Source: Branchiostoma floridae (taxonomy: Eukaryota > Chordata > Leptocardii > Amphioxiformes > Branchiostomatidae). From it: a stretch of DNA of 64,000 bases. The notes beneath the pieces were generated by a model. That model made no database searches. It saw only the letters and a program-made list of their open reading frames with translations, and was not told the DNA's origin. A program made the translations under genes and the position numbers. Each line of letters opens with the position of its first letter. Position 1 is the first letter of the stretch. Below are positions 1-11,165 of the stretch, in pieces. Location of the stretch: NCBI RefSeq assembly GCF_000003815.2, contig NC_049979.1:93838-157837 (forward strand). Direction: 5' to 3'.

Positions 1-43
1 ACCAACCTCTGCTTGGAGAGTAAATTAGTCATAATAATAGAAA

Positions 44-133
44 AAATGTTTGCAGTGGTTTTAAGTTCACGGTGAAGTGGTCACCGCGAAAACCGCGAAC
101 ATAAAACCACCGCAAACATTTCTCATTTTACAG
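44..133. repeat. GCGGTGGTTT-type dispersed inverted repeat, copy 1
   Basis: AATGTTTGCAGTGGTTTTAA faces ACCACCGCAAACATTTCTC around a TCACCGCGAA centre. Related copies occur at 22910-23020 and 35960-36058, and a fragment at 50335-50383. Such short foldback repeats are common in amphioxus introns (recalled, not searched). Confidence 0.7.
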
Positions 134-191
134 TAATGATCTGTGAGTTACATGTATATGGATGAAACGTGACTTTACCACTTACAATATT

Positions 192-345
192 TGAGTGTGG
201 ATTATCAGACAGGTAATGTCAGTGATAAGTGAGTGTGGATTATCAGACAGGTAATGTCAGTGATAAGTGAGTGTGGATTATCAGACAGGTAATGTCAGTG
301 ATAAGTGAGTGTGGATTATCAGACAGGTAATGTCAGTGATAAGTG
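192..345. repeat. 38-bp minisatellite, about 4 copies
   Basis: The unit contains GGATTATCAGACAGGTAATG. Copies are nearly identical. No coding meaning is seen. Confidence 0.9.
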
Positions 346-589
346 AGTTTGCTCCCACTGGCGGGACATTTCCCAGTCAGGGTTATTAACCTTGGATATG
401 GATGAAAAGAGGGAAGCTCTTAAGTCCATTTGGTCAGACATTTATCTTGTTCTTACATGTGACACATGGATATGGGTTAGCAGGTTTCTGTCCAATTCCT
501 TTTTGGAAAATTGGCCTGAAGCACCAAAAATGCGAGGAGCCAAACTCGCTTTAAGTTTTTGCTTACCTCAGTGAAGTAATTATGGTTTG

Positions 590-1075
590 TTGTGTGGGCT
601 AAGGTAAATTGTTGTGTGGGCTAAGGTAAAGGGTTGTGTGGGCTGAGGTAAAGGGTTTGTTGTGTGGGCTAAGGTAAAGGGTTTGTTCTGTGGGCTAAGG
701 CTAAGGTAAAGGGTTTGATGTGTGGGCTAAGGTAAAGGGTTTGTTGTGTGGGCTAAGGCTAAGGTAAAGGGTTTGATGTGTGGGCTAAGGCTAAGGTAAA
801 GGGTTTGTTGTATGGGCTAAGGCTAAGGTAAAGGGTTTGTTGTGTGGGCTAAGGTAAAGGGCTTGTTGTGTGGGCTAAGGTAAAGGGTTTGTTGTGTGGG
901 CTAAGGTAAAGGGTTTGATGTGTGGGCTAAGGCTAAGGTTAAGGGTTTGATGTGTGGGCTAAGGTAAAGGGTTGTGTGAGCTAAGGTAAAGGGTTTGATG
1001 TGTGGGCTAAGGTAAAGGGTTTGTTGTGTGGGCTAAGGTAAAGGGTTTGTTGTGTGGACTAAGGTAAAGGGTGTT
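590..1075. repeat. GGGCTAAGGTAAAGGGTTTG minisatellite
   Basis: About 17 copies of a 24-32 bp unit. Some copies carry an extra GGCTAA, so the length alternates. It lies left of SETD6 exon a, presumably in an intron. Confidence 0.9.
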
Positions 1076-1211
1076 ATACCCACAAGTGTAACATCTTTAA
1101 AGCCCGTTTCCATGTCCAGCCACTTGTTTAGTACTTGGTTATCACGGTTGTTTATTATCAAGTCCAACTTTCTCTGTTTGTTTGTGGATATCCCAAAACC
1201 AGTGTTAAGGA

Positions 1212-1364
1212 GTGTATTTGTGTTTGCAGGTGGATATCCTGATGCAGGTGTTAACTCTGTTTGCAGGTGGATATCCCAATGCAGGTGTTTACTCTGTTTG
1301 CAGGTGGATATCCCGATGCAGGTGTTTACTCTGTTTGTTTATTTGTTTGTTTGTTTGTTTGCAG
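1212..1364 (+). repeat. Tandem copies of the SETD6 exon a acceptor
   Basis: Three units of about 36-40 bp contain TTTGCAGGTGGATATCCC and ATGCAGGTG, i.e. the acceptor plus the first 20 or so exon bases. The fourth occurrence is the real exon start at 1365. Confidence 0.85.
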
Positions 1365-1466
1365 GTGGATATCCCGATGCAGGTGGTGCTGGAGGAGGCC
1401 AGACGAGCGGCAGGCCCTGATGATGCCCAGTTGCTGGAAGAAAAGTGGCAGTTCCTGGAAGACCAG
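1365..1466 (+). CDS. SETD6: SETD6 exon a
   Basis: The exon follows a TTTGCAG acceptor and ends at CCAG|GTAAAG. It encodes 34 residues, starting VDIPMQVVLEEARRA and ending LLEEKWQFLEDQ, with no partial codon at either side. The EKWQFL stretch corresponds to the ERWDFL region of vertebrate SETD6. Three near-copies of the acceptor and exon start lie immediately upstream. A 16-bp duplication of the donor lies just downstream. Confidence 0.8.
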
Positions 1467-4400
1467 GTAAAGAACAGTGTTGGTAAAGAACAGTGTTGGA
1501 TTATAGATGTCACTCAACACACACAGACTTATATGAAAATCAAAGAAGGGAAGATCCTCAAGGTAGTAATTGGTATTTTGAACCCTCCCTGGAAAGATTT
1601 AAGAGCTAACGATGGCTGTGACTGTTAATTATAGGACCCAGTTATAGGACCCAGGCAGTAAGCTAATGATGGCTGTTATAGGACCCAGGCAGTAAGCTAA
1701 CGATGGCTGTGACTGTTATAGGACCCAGGCAGTAAGCTAACGATGGCTGTTATAGGACCCAGGCAGTCAGCTAACGATGGCTGTGACTGTTATAGGACCC
1801 AGGCAGTAAGCTAATGATGGCTGTTATAGGACCCAGGCAGTCAGCTAACGATGGCTGTTATAGGACCCAGGCAGTCAGCTAACGATGGCTGTTATAGGAC
1901 CCAAGCAGTCAGCTAACGATGACTGTTATAGGACCCAGGCAGTAAGCTAACGATGGCTGTGACTGTTATAGGACCCAGGCAGTCAGCTAACGATGGCTGT
2001 GACTGTTATAATGTATTGCAGGCTTTAGTCATGACCTCATGTTTCATTGTTAAGTTGGCTTCTTGCTGCCGTTTCTGGTTGACCTAGATTCCTCTTCACG
2101 GGCCATCAGGGGCAGACTGTGTCAAACCTTATGGCCATCCTGGGACCTGCGTTCTGCTGTAAGCCCAAATGGCTACAGGTATTGATTCTCCCACCTAATG
2201 TGCTTGACTTTAACAGGAGGCACACCTGACAGGGGGCACACTTACACTAGCATATCGCTTCTCCATCTGGGGAACAACTTCTCATCCCAACAGGCATTAA
2301 AGGCTGCTGTAATCTGTGGCAGAAGGGATCAGATGTCTGACACGGGGCATTTAGGTCACAGACTGCCTGAGGCAAAATCCATGTATTTTGACATTATCTG
2401 ATGTGGTTGTCTAAACGTACCAGCCTGGGTACCATCCGGGTAGTAGTTTGCTCCTATGTTCGCTTCTGCTACCCGTCTGGGGACCTGCACATTCAAACCA
2501 TTTGGTGCTAATATCAGTTAAATGAGAGAATTAAGGAATGGGTTCTAGAGAGCTCGGTCAATGATAACAGACCCTCCCGTAAGCGGACAGAGGGCATTTT
2601 GGGTGTTGGAAGGCCTGTTCGAACGAGGGCTTGAACCTATTCCTTAATTTTCTCATCTGTAGGGACCAATCAGCGACCTCGTCCAAAATGAAGTATTTAG
2701 AACTTTTGTAGATGTTCCTTTGTTCAGTTATTCTCTTGGAATGTTTTGACAAAAGTGCCCCTGTAGTTCGAAATTCAGTGTTAGGTGGCTGTATCTTGGC
2801 CTGACGTTGAAAGCTATCTGCGACCCAAATGTCAAGACTGTATCATGTCCGGGACAAGAGATATATTGAAAAACTGCGATGATCGAATATACTCTGAAAA
2901 AGTCTGGAAACACAAAAGATAGAAATTTGCAGCATTACTGATTTAGGTTGGTAGGAATGGACAGATTTGCTGAATTGTGTTAAAACACCATCATTAACTT
3001 TAAAGCAACCACCTGGACAGCGGTTGTAACATTAGATGACTACCGAGTTATCTAAATTCCCCTGATGACCTGTGGTACATTAGATGACTACCGAGTTATC
3101 TAAATTCCCCTGATGACCTGTCCTACTTCAGCCAATGATAAATCAGCTAAAAGCAAGAAGGGATGTAAGACGGCTGGCTTACTGGTGTTATCTGGATCCA
3201 TTTGTACGGCTTTAAGCCGACAGATGCACACTATGGTAACTTGCCAGGGTTGTCATCAGGCTTTTGTAGGAGACAGTCTCCTTTCACTTTCCCATGTGAA
3301 TTAAGTGACTTAATGAGTCCTTTTGAAATGTATAATATCTAATATAAAACCCTCCATACCTCCTGATGCCTGTAGAAGATATGAATATAACATTCAGTCT
3401 TAATATAATGGATGGTGGAAGCAGGATATCAAATTATTACATGGAATCATCAGGTGCCTCCGGAGACTGTGAGAGCAATCAGCCCCCAGGCACATCCTGA
3501 GAGAGCGTAACTAGTTTCACTTCCGTCCTTCCCAGGCACATCCTGAGAGAGCGTAACTAGTTTCACTTCCGTCTTTCCCAGGCACATCCTGAGTAACTAG
3601 TTTCACTTCTGTCCTTCCCAGGCACATCCTGAGTAACTAGTTTCACTTCTGTCCTTCCCAGGCACATCCTGAGAGAGCGTAACTAGTTTCACTTCCGTCC
3701 TTCCCAGGCACATCCTGAGAGAGCGTAACTAGTTTCACTTCCGTCCTTCCCAGGCACATCCTGAGAGAGCGTAACTAGTTTCACTTCCGTCCTTCCCAGG
3801 CACATCCTGAGTAACTAGTTCCACTTCTGTCCTTCCCAGGCACATCCTGAGTAACTAGTGTCACTTCCGTCCTTCCCAGGCACATCCTGAGAGAGCATAA
3901 CTAGTTTCACTTCTGTCCTTCCCAGGCACATCCTGAGAGAGCGTAACTAGTTTCACTTCCGTCCTTCCCAGGCACATCCTGAGAGAGCGTAACTAGTTTC
4001 ACTTCTGTCCTTCCCAGGCACATCCAGAGTAACTAGTTTCACTTCTGTCCTTCCCAGGCACATCCTGAGTAACTAGTTCCACTTCTGTCCTTCCCAGGCA
4101 CATCCTGAGAGAGCGTAACTAGTTTCACTTCTGTCCTTCCCAGGCACATCCTGAGTAACTAGTTCCACTTCCGTCCTTCCCAGGCACATCCTGAGAGAGC
4201 GTAACTAGTTTCACTTCTGTCCTTCCCAGGCACATCCAGAGTAACTAGTTTCACTTCCGTCCTTCCCAGGCACATCCTGAGTAACTAGTTTCACTTCCGT
4301 CCTTCCCAGGCACATCCTGAGTAACTAGTTTCACTTCCATCCTTCCCAGGCACATCCTGAGAGAGCGTAACTAGTTTCACTTCCGTCCTTCCCAGGCACA

Positions 4401-6999
4401 TCCTGAGAGAGCGTAACTAGTTTCACTTCCGTCCTTCCCATTCCCAGGCACATCCTGAGTAACTAGTTCCACTTCCGTCCTTCCCAGGCACATCCTGAGA
4501 GAGCGTAACTAGTTTCACTTCTGTCCTTCCCAGGCACATCCTGAGTAACTAGTTTCACTTCCGTCCTTCCCAGGCACATCCTGAGTAACTAGTTTCACTT
4601 CCGTCCTTCCCAGGCACATCCTGAGTAACTAGTTTCACTTCCGTCCTTCCCAGGCACATCCTGAGTAACTAGTTCCACTTCCGTCCTTCCCAGGCACATC
4701 CTGAGTAACTAGTTCCACTTCCATCCTTCCCAGGCACATCCTGAGTAACTAGTTCCACTTCCATCCTTCCCAGGGTGCCGTGAGCGAGAGCGGATCCTTT
4801 ATTGCAGGGATGGAAGGGATCCTGACTGAAGAGGAGGTCTGCGAGTCCTTAAAGGTAGGTTTCTACACTTTAAGGTAGGTTTCTGCACTTTAAGGTAGGT
4901 TTCTGCACTTTAAGGTAGGTTTCTGCACTTTAGGGTAGGTTTCTACACTTTAAGGCAGGTTTCTACACTTTAAGGTAGGTTTCAACACTTTAAGGTAGGT
5001 TTCTGCACTTTAGGGTAGGTTTCTACACTTTAAGGTAGGTTTCTACACTTTAAGGTAGGTTTCTACACTTTAAGGTAGGTTTCTACACTTTAAGGTAGGT
5101 TTCTACACTTTAAGGTAGGTTTCTACACTTTAAGGTAGGTTTCTGCACTTTAGGGTAGGTTTCTACACTTTAAGGTAGGTTTCTGCACTTTAAGGTAGGT
5201 TTCTACACTTTAAGGTAGGTTTCTGCACTTTAAGGTAGATTTCTACACTTTAAGGTAGGTTTCTACACTTTAAGGTAGGTTTCTGCACTTTAAGGTAGGT
5301 TTCTGCACTTTAAGGTAGGTTTCTGCACTTTAAGGTAGGTTTCTGCACTTTAAGGTAGGTTTCTGCACTTTAAGGTAGGTTTCTGCACTTTAAGGTAGGT
5401 TTCTGCACTTTAAGGTAGGTTTCTGCACTTTAAGGTAGGTTTCTACACTTTAAGGTAGGTTTCTGCACTTTAAGGTAGGTTTCTGCACTTTAAGGTAGGT
5501 TTCTGCACTTTAAGGTAGGTTTCTGCACTTTAAGGTAGGTTTCTGCACTTTCAGGTAGGTTTCTACACTTTAAGGTAGGTTTCTGCACTTTAAGGTAGGT
5601 TTCTAGACTTGAATACTGAGGCTAGAGAGGGTCATAGTTGAAGTCCATCAGTGATGCCCCAGTAGGGGTGGGTGGTTCGAGGGTTTTAAAGGAAAAGTTT
5701 GAAAAAGTCACAGATGTTCCAAAGTGTTAAATAAACATATTATCATTTTTTCCAAAGTTCAAGTTGAAAGTTATCTGGTGGGTAGAAGTCATTCTGGATA
5801 AAGTTGAATTTTGTGTTATATGATGGGGCAATGCTACACCACAATTATGCCACATGCTTCTACTTTGATCTTAGCACACAGTAGCATCATTAGGAATCAT
5901 TGCATGAAATTACCAATTTAAAGTTTATCAAAGGATGACGTTAAACCTTGGTTGGTTTGGGACATGATATTTGCTTGTCAGAAGTGGTTTGACATAACTT
6001 GTTCTAACCAAGGTTTACTTGCCTGTGACAGGTTCTGTTTTTACTTGCCTGTGACAGGTTCTGTTTATGAGTGAGGAAGAGTTCAGGGAACACCAGGAGA
6101 AAGAAGGATGCTGTGACTGTTGTTCTAACCAAGGTTTACTTGCCTGTGACAGGTTCTGTGTATGAGTGAGGAAGAGTTCAGGGAACACCAGGAGAAAGAA
6201 GGATGCTGTGACTGCTGTGCCAGTGAGGAGGAAAGGTCACTGTCCTACGGTAGGCTGCTGAGTAGCAAATTCACAGTCCATGAGCTTTGTCAGGTCAATC
6301 CATGCGGAGTTATGGTCAATATTAATCAGAACGTATCAGTCATTACATCAGGGGGAGGTAATGAAAATTTATGTTTACAAATGACACCAGTAAAACAGAT
6401 TCAATCATATATCATTTTGATATCATAGATAGACAAGAATTTGGCAACCTCATACCTCCATGAAATATTTAGAGCTTTTGTAAATTTTATACAAATGCTT
6501 GCACATTTACATGATTTATGCATGGTGATGTTCATCATTGACTAACATACACATGTCACAAGTATAAAATTCCCGTCATTAATCATTAATTGGTTTTTCA
6601 AATATTATGCAAATCGGTTCAAAATTAGCATATTTGGTGTCCTCTTATGTTCCATCTATTTATTGAAGTCCAGTTATTGAAAACAATGAAATTATGCAAT
6701 TTCCACATTAATTATGCAAATCAAGTCCTCATTTGCATAAGCCTCCCTAACTGCCTCTGCCTCCCCCCCCAGACCAGCTGCCGAACCTGCCCGAGGCCTG
6801 GAGAAGCCTGCTGGCTGCAGCTGCGAGGCTCTGCATGGGGAAGTACAGGAACACTTTACAGACGAACGAGCAACTGCTGAGCAAGGAGAGCTGGGGAAAA
6901 CTGAGCAAGCGTCAGCAGTGGTCCTTACTGGTCTGTTATGGTCAGCAGAAGCTGCTCCACAGGATTATAACCTCTTGTTTACCAGAAGCTAGTCAGTAG
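1365..6999 (+). CDS. SETD6: SETD6-like protein-lysine N-methyltransferase, C-terminal four exons (partial gene)
   Basis: Exons 1365-1466, 4774-4854, 6153-6249 and 6773-6999 join in frame (phases 0, 0, 1) and end in TAG. The product resembles my memory of the end of vertebrate SETD6: EKWQFL, then a LTEEEVCESLK helix, the near-identical VLCMSEEEFRE segment, and a final helical block with QLPNLPEAWRSLL and YGQQKLLHRI. In the SETD6/Rubisco-LSMT family this is the helical C-terminal substrate-binding lobe. The family mono-methylates lysines in nuclear proteins; human SETD6 acts on RELA and H2A.Z. The catalytic SET domain is not in the window and must lie to the left. About 135 residues are covered. 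The gene converges on the HIF-like gene. Three of its introns carry minisatellites or duplications built on its own splice sites. The identity rests on family motifs, not on a search. Confidence 0.88.
1630..2010. repeat. GTTATAGGACCCAGGCAGTA minisatellite
   Basis: About 11 copies of a 33-39 bp unit in the intron after SETD6 exon a. Length variants differ by the presence of GTGACT. Confidence 0.9.
2011..3483. other. Intronic DNA of SETD6, no gene seen
   Basis: Mostly unique sequence. A 45-bp segment (ACATTAGATGACTACCGAGT) is tandemly duplicated at about 3030-3120. Short open frames here resemble nothing I recognise. Confidence 0.6.
3484..4770 (+). repeat. Acceptor-copying minisatellite upstream of SETD6 exon b
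   Basis: About 30 copies of a 35-46 bp unit containing CCGTCCTTCCCAGGCACATC. Each unit includes CCTTCCCAG|G, identical to the real acceptor at 4773. Two length classes differ by AGAGAGCG. Confidence 0.92.
4774..4854 (+). CDS. SETD6: SETD6 exon b
   Basis: This 81-nt exon is flanked by CTTCCCAG| and |GTAGGT and has phase 0 on both sides. It encodes 27 residues, including GSFIAGMEGILTEEEV, which matches the GAFVIG...VLTEEEL segment of vertebrate SETD6. It sits between two minisatellites. The left array copies its acceptor and the right array copies its donor. Confidence 0.85.
4855..5604 (+). repeat. Donor-copying 20-bp minisatellite downstream of SETD6 exon b
   Basis: About 37 copies of GTAGGTTTCTGCACTTTAAG. 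The array starts at the first intron base; each unit recreates TTAAG|GTAGGT, nearly the exon end TTAAAG plus donor. Confidence 0.95.
5605..6057. other. SETD6 intron, unique DNA
   Basis: AT-rich sequence without recognisable genes. Its right end holds a partial duplication of the TTACTTGCCTGTGACAG acceptor region. Confidence 0.6.
6058..6133 (+). pseudogene. Duplicate copy of SETD6 exon c
   Basis: A tandem duplication of about 95 bp repeats the acceptor GTGACAG and the first 66 or so bases of exon c, with one changed codon (TTT for TGT). After GGATGCTGTGACTGT the copy runs into intron sequence instead of the normal exon end. A weak donor-like CAAG|GTTTAC at 6133 would leave phase 1, the same as the real exon. 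Use instead of exon c would keep frame into the last exon; use together with exon c would create a TGA. Confidence 0.7.
6153..6249 (+). CDS. SETD6: SETD6 exon c
   Basis: Acceptor TGTGACAG| and donor TACG|GTAGGC bound 97 nt, entering in phase 0 and leaving in phase 1. The start VLCMSEEEFREHQEKEG is the most diagnostic SETD6 segment in the window. A Cys-rich loop (GCCDCC) follows, then acidic residues. A degenerate duplicate of this exon lies 95 bp upstream. Confidence 0.87.
6595..6741. repeat. Dispersed repeat with octamer motifs
   Basis: ATTATGCAAATC and CTCATTTGCATAA form an inverted pair. A closely similar segment occurs at 49038-49073 (TTAATTATGCAAAC...TTATTTGCATAA). The shared motif equals the POU octamer, but a dispersed repeat explains it. 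Confidence 0.55.
6773..6999 (+). CDS. SETD6: SETD6 last exon with stop codon
   Basis: The exon follows a poly-C tract ending in AG and begins with the last two bases of a codon, fitting the phase-1 donor at 6249. It encodes 75 residues and a TAG at 6997-6999. The content is helical: LPEAWRSLLAAAARL, then YRNTLQTNEQLL, then YGQQKLLHRII. These match the conserved C-terminal helices of SETD6. A repeat containing octamer-like ATGCAAAT motifs abuts the acceptor. Confidence 0.88.
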
Positions 7000-7354
7000 A
7001 AAAAGATTTATGTTGCCTGTGATAAACTTTGATTCTGTGGAATCAAGATGTCAGCTTACAAACATGTACATGCATGTGTGATAAAATATGGTGTACATAA
7101 GTAAGCTACCAGTAAATACATTGTGATCTGTTTGGGTAGGTTGGCTGATAACACATTGAACAGTGTTTATATGTGGACTATATGGGAAAATATGACACAA
7201 AGGTTTATACCCTTTCCCACCTGTCAACTGCTGGTACAGCCCTATGGCGGCGATGATGATGATGATGATGACAGCCCTACATGCTCTCCACATCGTTAGT
7301 AGTTGCAGGCCCGTGGTCATGACAATCACTTGATGGCCTTGAACTGTTGATTAT

Positions 7355-7360
7355 AATAAA
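7355..7360 (+). terminator. Candidate SETD6 polyadenylation signal
   Basis: AATAAA lies 356 bp after the SETD6 stop codon in AT-rich DNA, the first canonical hexamer I noticed on this strand after the stop. The stretch 7000-7354 would be the 3'UTR. There is no transcript evidence. Confidence 0.4.
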
Positions 7361-7525
7361 AGTTTGACCTACATGTACTGGGTAGTATCATTGAAGTAAT
7401 CATACAAGTCCAAACAGGCCAGTGACTGTCAGTTCCTTTATCAGCAGTCAGGCTGAAGCCTGAGCGATGTACTCCAGACTGGTAAAACAAATAAAACGAA
7501 ACAAATTCAGCTTGTACAGAAGATT

Positions 7526-8165
7526 TATAACACATCACCCCTTGGGTAACTTTCACCATTTTATCTATAACACATCACCCCTTGGGTAACTTTCACCATT
7601 TTATTTATAACACATCACCCCTTGGGTAACTTTCACCATTTTATTTATAACACATCACCCCTTGGGTAACGTTCACCATTTTATCTATAACACATCACCC
7701 CTTGGGTAACTTTCACCATTTTATTTATAACACATCACCCCTTGGGTAACGTTCACCATTTTATCTATAACACATCACCCCTTGGGTAACTTTCACCATT
7801 TTATTTATAACACATCACCCCTTGGGTAACGTTCACCATTTTATCTATAACACATCACCCCTTGGGTAACTTTCACCATTTTATTTATAACACATCACCC
7901 CTTGGGTAACGTTCACCATTTTATCTATAACACATCACCCCTTGGGTAACTTTCACCATTTTATTTATAACACATCACCCCTTGGGTAACGTTCACCATT
8001 TTATCTATAACACATCACCCCTTGGGTAACTCACCATTTTATTTATAACACATCACCCCTTGGGTAACTTTCAGCATTTTATTTATAACACATCACCCCT
8101 TGGGTAACTTTCAGCATTTTATTTATAACACATCACCCCTTGGGTAACTTTCACCATTTTATTTC
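7526..8165. repeat. 40-bp minisatellite CATCACCCCTTGGGTAAC
   Basis: About 16 copies just past the SETD6 3' end. The last units differ by a 2-bp loss and a C/G change. No gene function is seen. Confidence 0.93.
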
Positions 8166-10990
8166 AGACATAATCAGTCATCTAAATCCCTCATGACGCA
8201 CCATAACACGTTACAGTCCGTTTCAAAGGAGGCCTGCGATGAAAGGCAACACGCTGACTGGCTAATGTGTTTGAGCAATGAAAGGCAACAGCCGCTTCAC
8301 AGGTCCTGATTCGAAGGTCAAACGCAATTGAAAATTGGTCAGTGTCGACGAGGAGCAAATTACAACAAATGACTTGGAGGCTGTTACGAGTGGGCAGTTA
8401 ATCCCTTCATCAAAAGATGCTGTTCTGGGTAAGAAGAAAGCAGGGAGAAAAGCAAACAAGGCTCTATCTATGTAGGTCAAGGTTAGGCCTAAATTGGACT
8501 TTCAAACAGAAGTAGCTGCAACTGCCAACATTTCTTTCTTTCAAGTATGTTGAGTTGGAACTGCTGGTGGGCATCTTTGCCTGGTGATATGATTTTGGAA
8601 TGGAAATTTCTCCCTCAGTGCTCTCTCCTGCATGTATTGAGCTTTTATTGAATTCAGGTTTACAATGTAAACCATAAGCAACCTGGGAAAATTTTGTTAA
8701 GTTGTGTGAAGGTGTCTTGCCTTGTGTTACAAACCTGTAACGTTACATACAAAAGTTTTCTGCATAATTTACTGTTTAGAAGTTGAAATTGCCCCCATGG
8801 AGCTAACATTGATGGCTGTACTTTTCCTAGTGACATATCATTGGAGAAGGAACTTTTTTTTTAAATTAATTTTTTAACGAGATTGTTCAGAGCAAGGTCA
8901 TTAGACCACTTCAAGGCAATGAACTAAGAAGATAATTAATTTTATTGTACACTGAGATAGCAGTGGACATTTCTTTTGAAGGCAGACAAGTTGTAGACAG
9001 GAGGGAAATAATTTGGCTGTCCGGGGAAAGAAATTGTTACTTGGAAACCGGCAATTGAACAGTGAAGTGATGTGAGTTTGACCTAGTGTTGCACTGGAAG
9101 GCACTCGGTGGAGGGAGTTTTGTTGTGCAGGGAACATGAAGCGGATACTGTCGTGCCTGTTGTGCGGGGAACATGAAGCGGATACTGTCCTTGCAGGACT
9201 GCTTTTATTCATGTGCATGTACAAATGTACATGCATACCAGTTTGGAACATGAAAACTGCACGGAAGGACAAAGCCTTCCTCGTTTCTTTTGATCTTGAC
9301 TGACGGAGAAATTTGAAGGTCTCAACGATTAGAGTCGATTCCACATTACCAAGAGGGTCTTTCTTGCCTTTTGTTCCAACATTTTTAAAATCTTTATAAC
9401 ATAATAAATGTGATAAGTAACTGTTTAGAACTATTTCTTACATCTGTGTGATGTTCTAAATATTTTTTATAGTGTTCATACATGTTAGAAACATTTCTAA
9501 CATCAAACCCATTATTTCTGTTAGTTTCTATACTGTTCCAACATAGATTCATCATTTGTGATCACATGTTCGAACAGAGAAACAAAATGATGAAACTGGG
9601 ACAGTGGGCTGGGAAGAGGGCAATTCACACATCCCTGCCAAGTACAGGAAATTGTGTCTGTCTGACAGCTTCTCACAAAAGAGCCATTAGCTAGTGTCTA
9701 TACTAAAGAAAATTTAAAGATACAAGACCCAAACAAAAGGCCCAGCTTAGCAGCTTGGTTTATGGGGGTAATAAACGTTTTTATGGAGGAAAAAAATGAC
9801 ACAAATTGTTGGAACATATGATCACTTGTTCCAACAATGACAAAAACACAGATGTTTCTAAATTGTTCTAAATAAAGAGATATTTGTACCATTAATTTCA
9901 CAATGTTTCCAACATATGTAGATAGGTTTAAACTTTCGTTTTCAATTGTTTGAACAATTTAGAACTTCAGTGACTGAAATATTCTTTTGCTTAGCATAGT
10001 TAAAATAAATATGCTTTGAATTGATACATTTCCCACATTTCATCAAAGTGAAAGCCCATGGGAACATTTATAATGAGGTAGCAAATGTAACTTACCAAAT
10101 AGATGGTGTCCTTGCTTTGTTGTCTGCTAAAAAAAAAAAACAGGAATCCAAAGTGCTTTTTTTAGATGACGAAATTAAGCTGTTTTTCGTTCAGACTTAT
10201 ACATGTTTATTGTTTATTAAAATTTAACGTAACTCAAGAAGCTGTTGAAACTTGGTATGTGGTTAGGTCGTGGCCTATCTAAGGTATGAGGTCGTTGAAC
10301 TCGTTTTTTCTGTAATAATGAAACACCATAAAATGCCAAGGCTATTTGTGAAACGTATATGTTTATAAACGTCAGCCATTTCCAAAGTAACCATAATACG
10401 TGCACTTGGTGGATATCCCTGACTTTCTCCCAGCTTTGCAGCATGGATCAAGGCCTTTCTGCTGTAAAAACAGACATGTAAGGTTATACATATATATTAT
10501 ATAGCTTTCCCTAAGAGGACTGGCAACCAGAAGACAGAGTGATGACAGCTGAAGTTAAGTAGCAAGAGTTCAAATAACAGACAATCAGTTCTGTGCATTG
10601 CTTACAAAGTCACACATCCATCTTACTTTCTCGTGGTATCAGTCTTGCAGTGACTGTTGTATATTGTGGGTTAGCAGTGACTGTTGTATATTGTGGGTTA
10701 GCAGTGACTGTTGCATATTGTGGGTTAGCCCAGTTTCACCATTTTCTTCTGTAGAGGGTTACAGTAGCTGGAACATTTTCTGATAAATATTAATTTTTGG
10801 AAGTAAAATATGCGTGCTACTTCGCATTATACGATAAAATACCCAAGTCTCACGTACATCAAACAGCACTCAGTATTGTGCTAAACTCCCCAAGTACTCA
10901 AGCAAATAAGCTCAGCCTATGGCTGAATACAATGTGTCTGACATTGCCTGACAAAAGTTACCCTTTCCCGGCATAACCTACCCTACGTTG
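8166..10990. other. Intergenic DNA, no gene seen
   Basis: Open frames up to 147 codons exist but show no family features. A 27-bp unit AGTGACTGTTGTATATTGTG is repeated three times at 10651-10731, and a 45-bp duplication lies at 9115-9200. The stretch 9370-9990 is rich in GTTCTAA/GTTCCAAC words in both orientations, possibly an old foldback element. Confidence 0.6.
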
Positions 10991-11040
10991 CTAGTCGCGA
11001 ACCAGCGCACACTTACCCACCCCCAACATGAAAACGGCCC

Positions 11041-11165
11041 GTTCAGAGCCTGCAACAAGGCTACGTGTGGGGGCACTGTCCTACAGAGCCTGCAACAAGG
11101 CTACGTGTGGGGGCACTGTCCTACAGAGCCTGCAACAAGGCTACGTGTGGGGGCACTGCCCTACT
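11041..11165. repeat. 40-bp tandem repeat, 3 copies
   Basis: The unit contains GCAACAAGGCTACGTGTGGG. It is open in several frames but too short and repetitive to be called a gene. Confidence 0.85.

Noticed and set aside
590-1075. Telomere-like repeat (TAAGGTAAAGGG)
   Set aside because: The unit is 24-32 bp and does not match TTAGGG arrays; it is an intronic minisatellite.
3484-4770. Possible CRISPR-like array
   Set aside because: The repeats are contiguous with no unique spacers, in an animal intron; this is a minisatellite.
8901-9344. 147-codon - strand frame in the intergenic region
   Set aside because: No domain, no repeats, composition like background; includes a local duplication.
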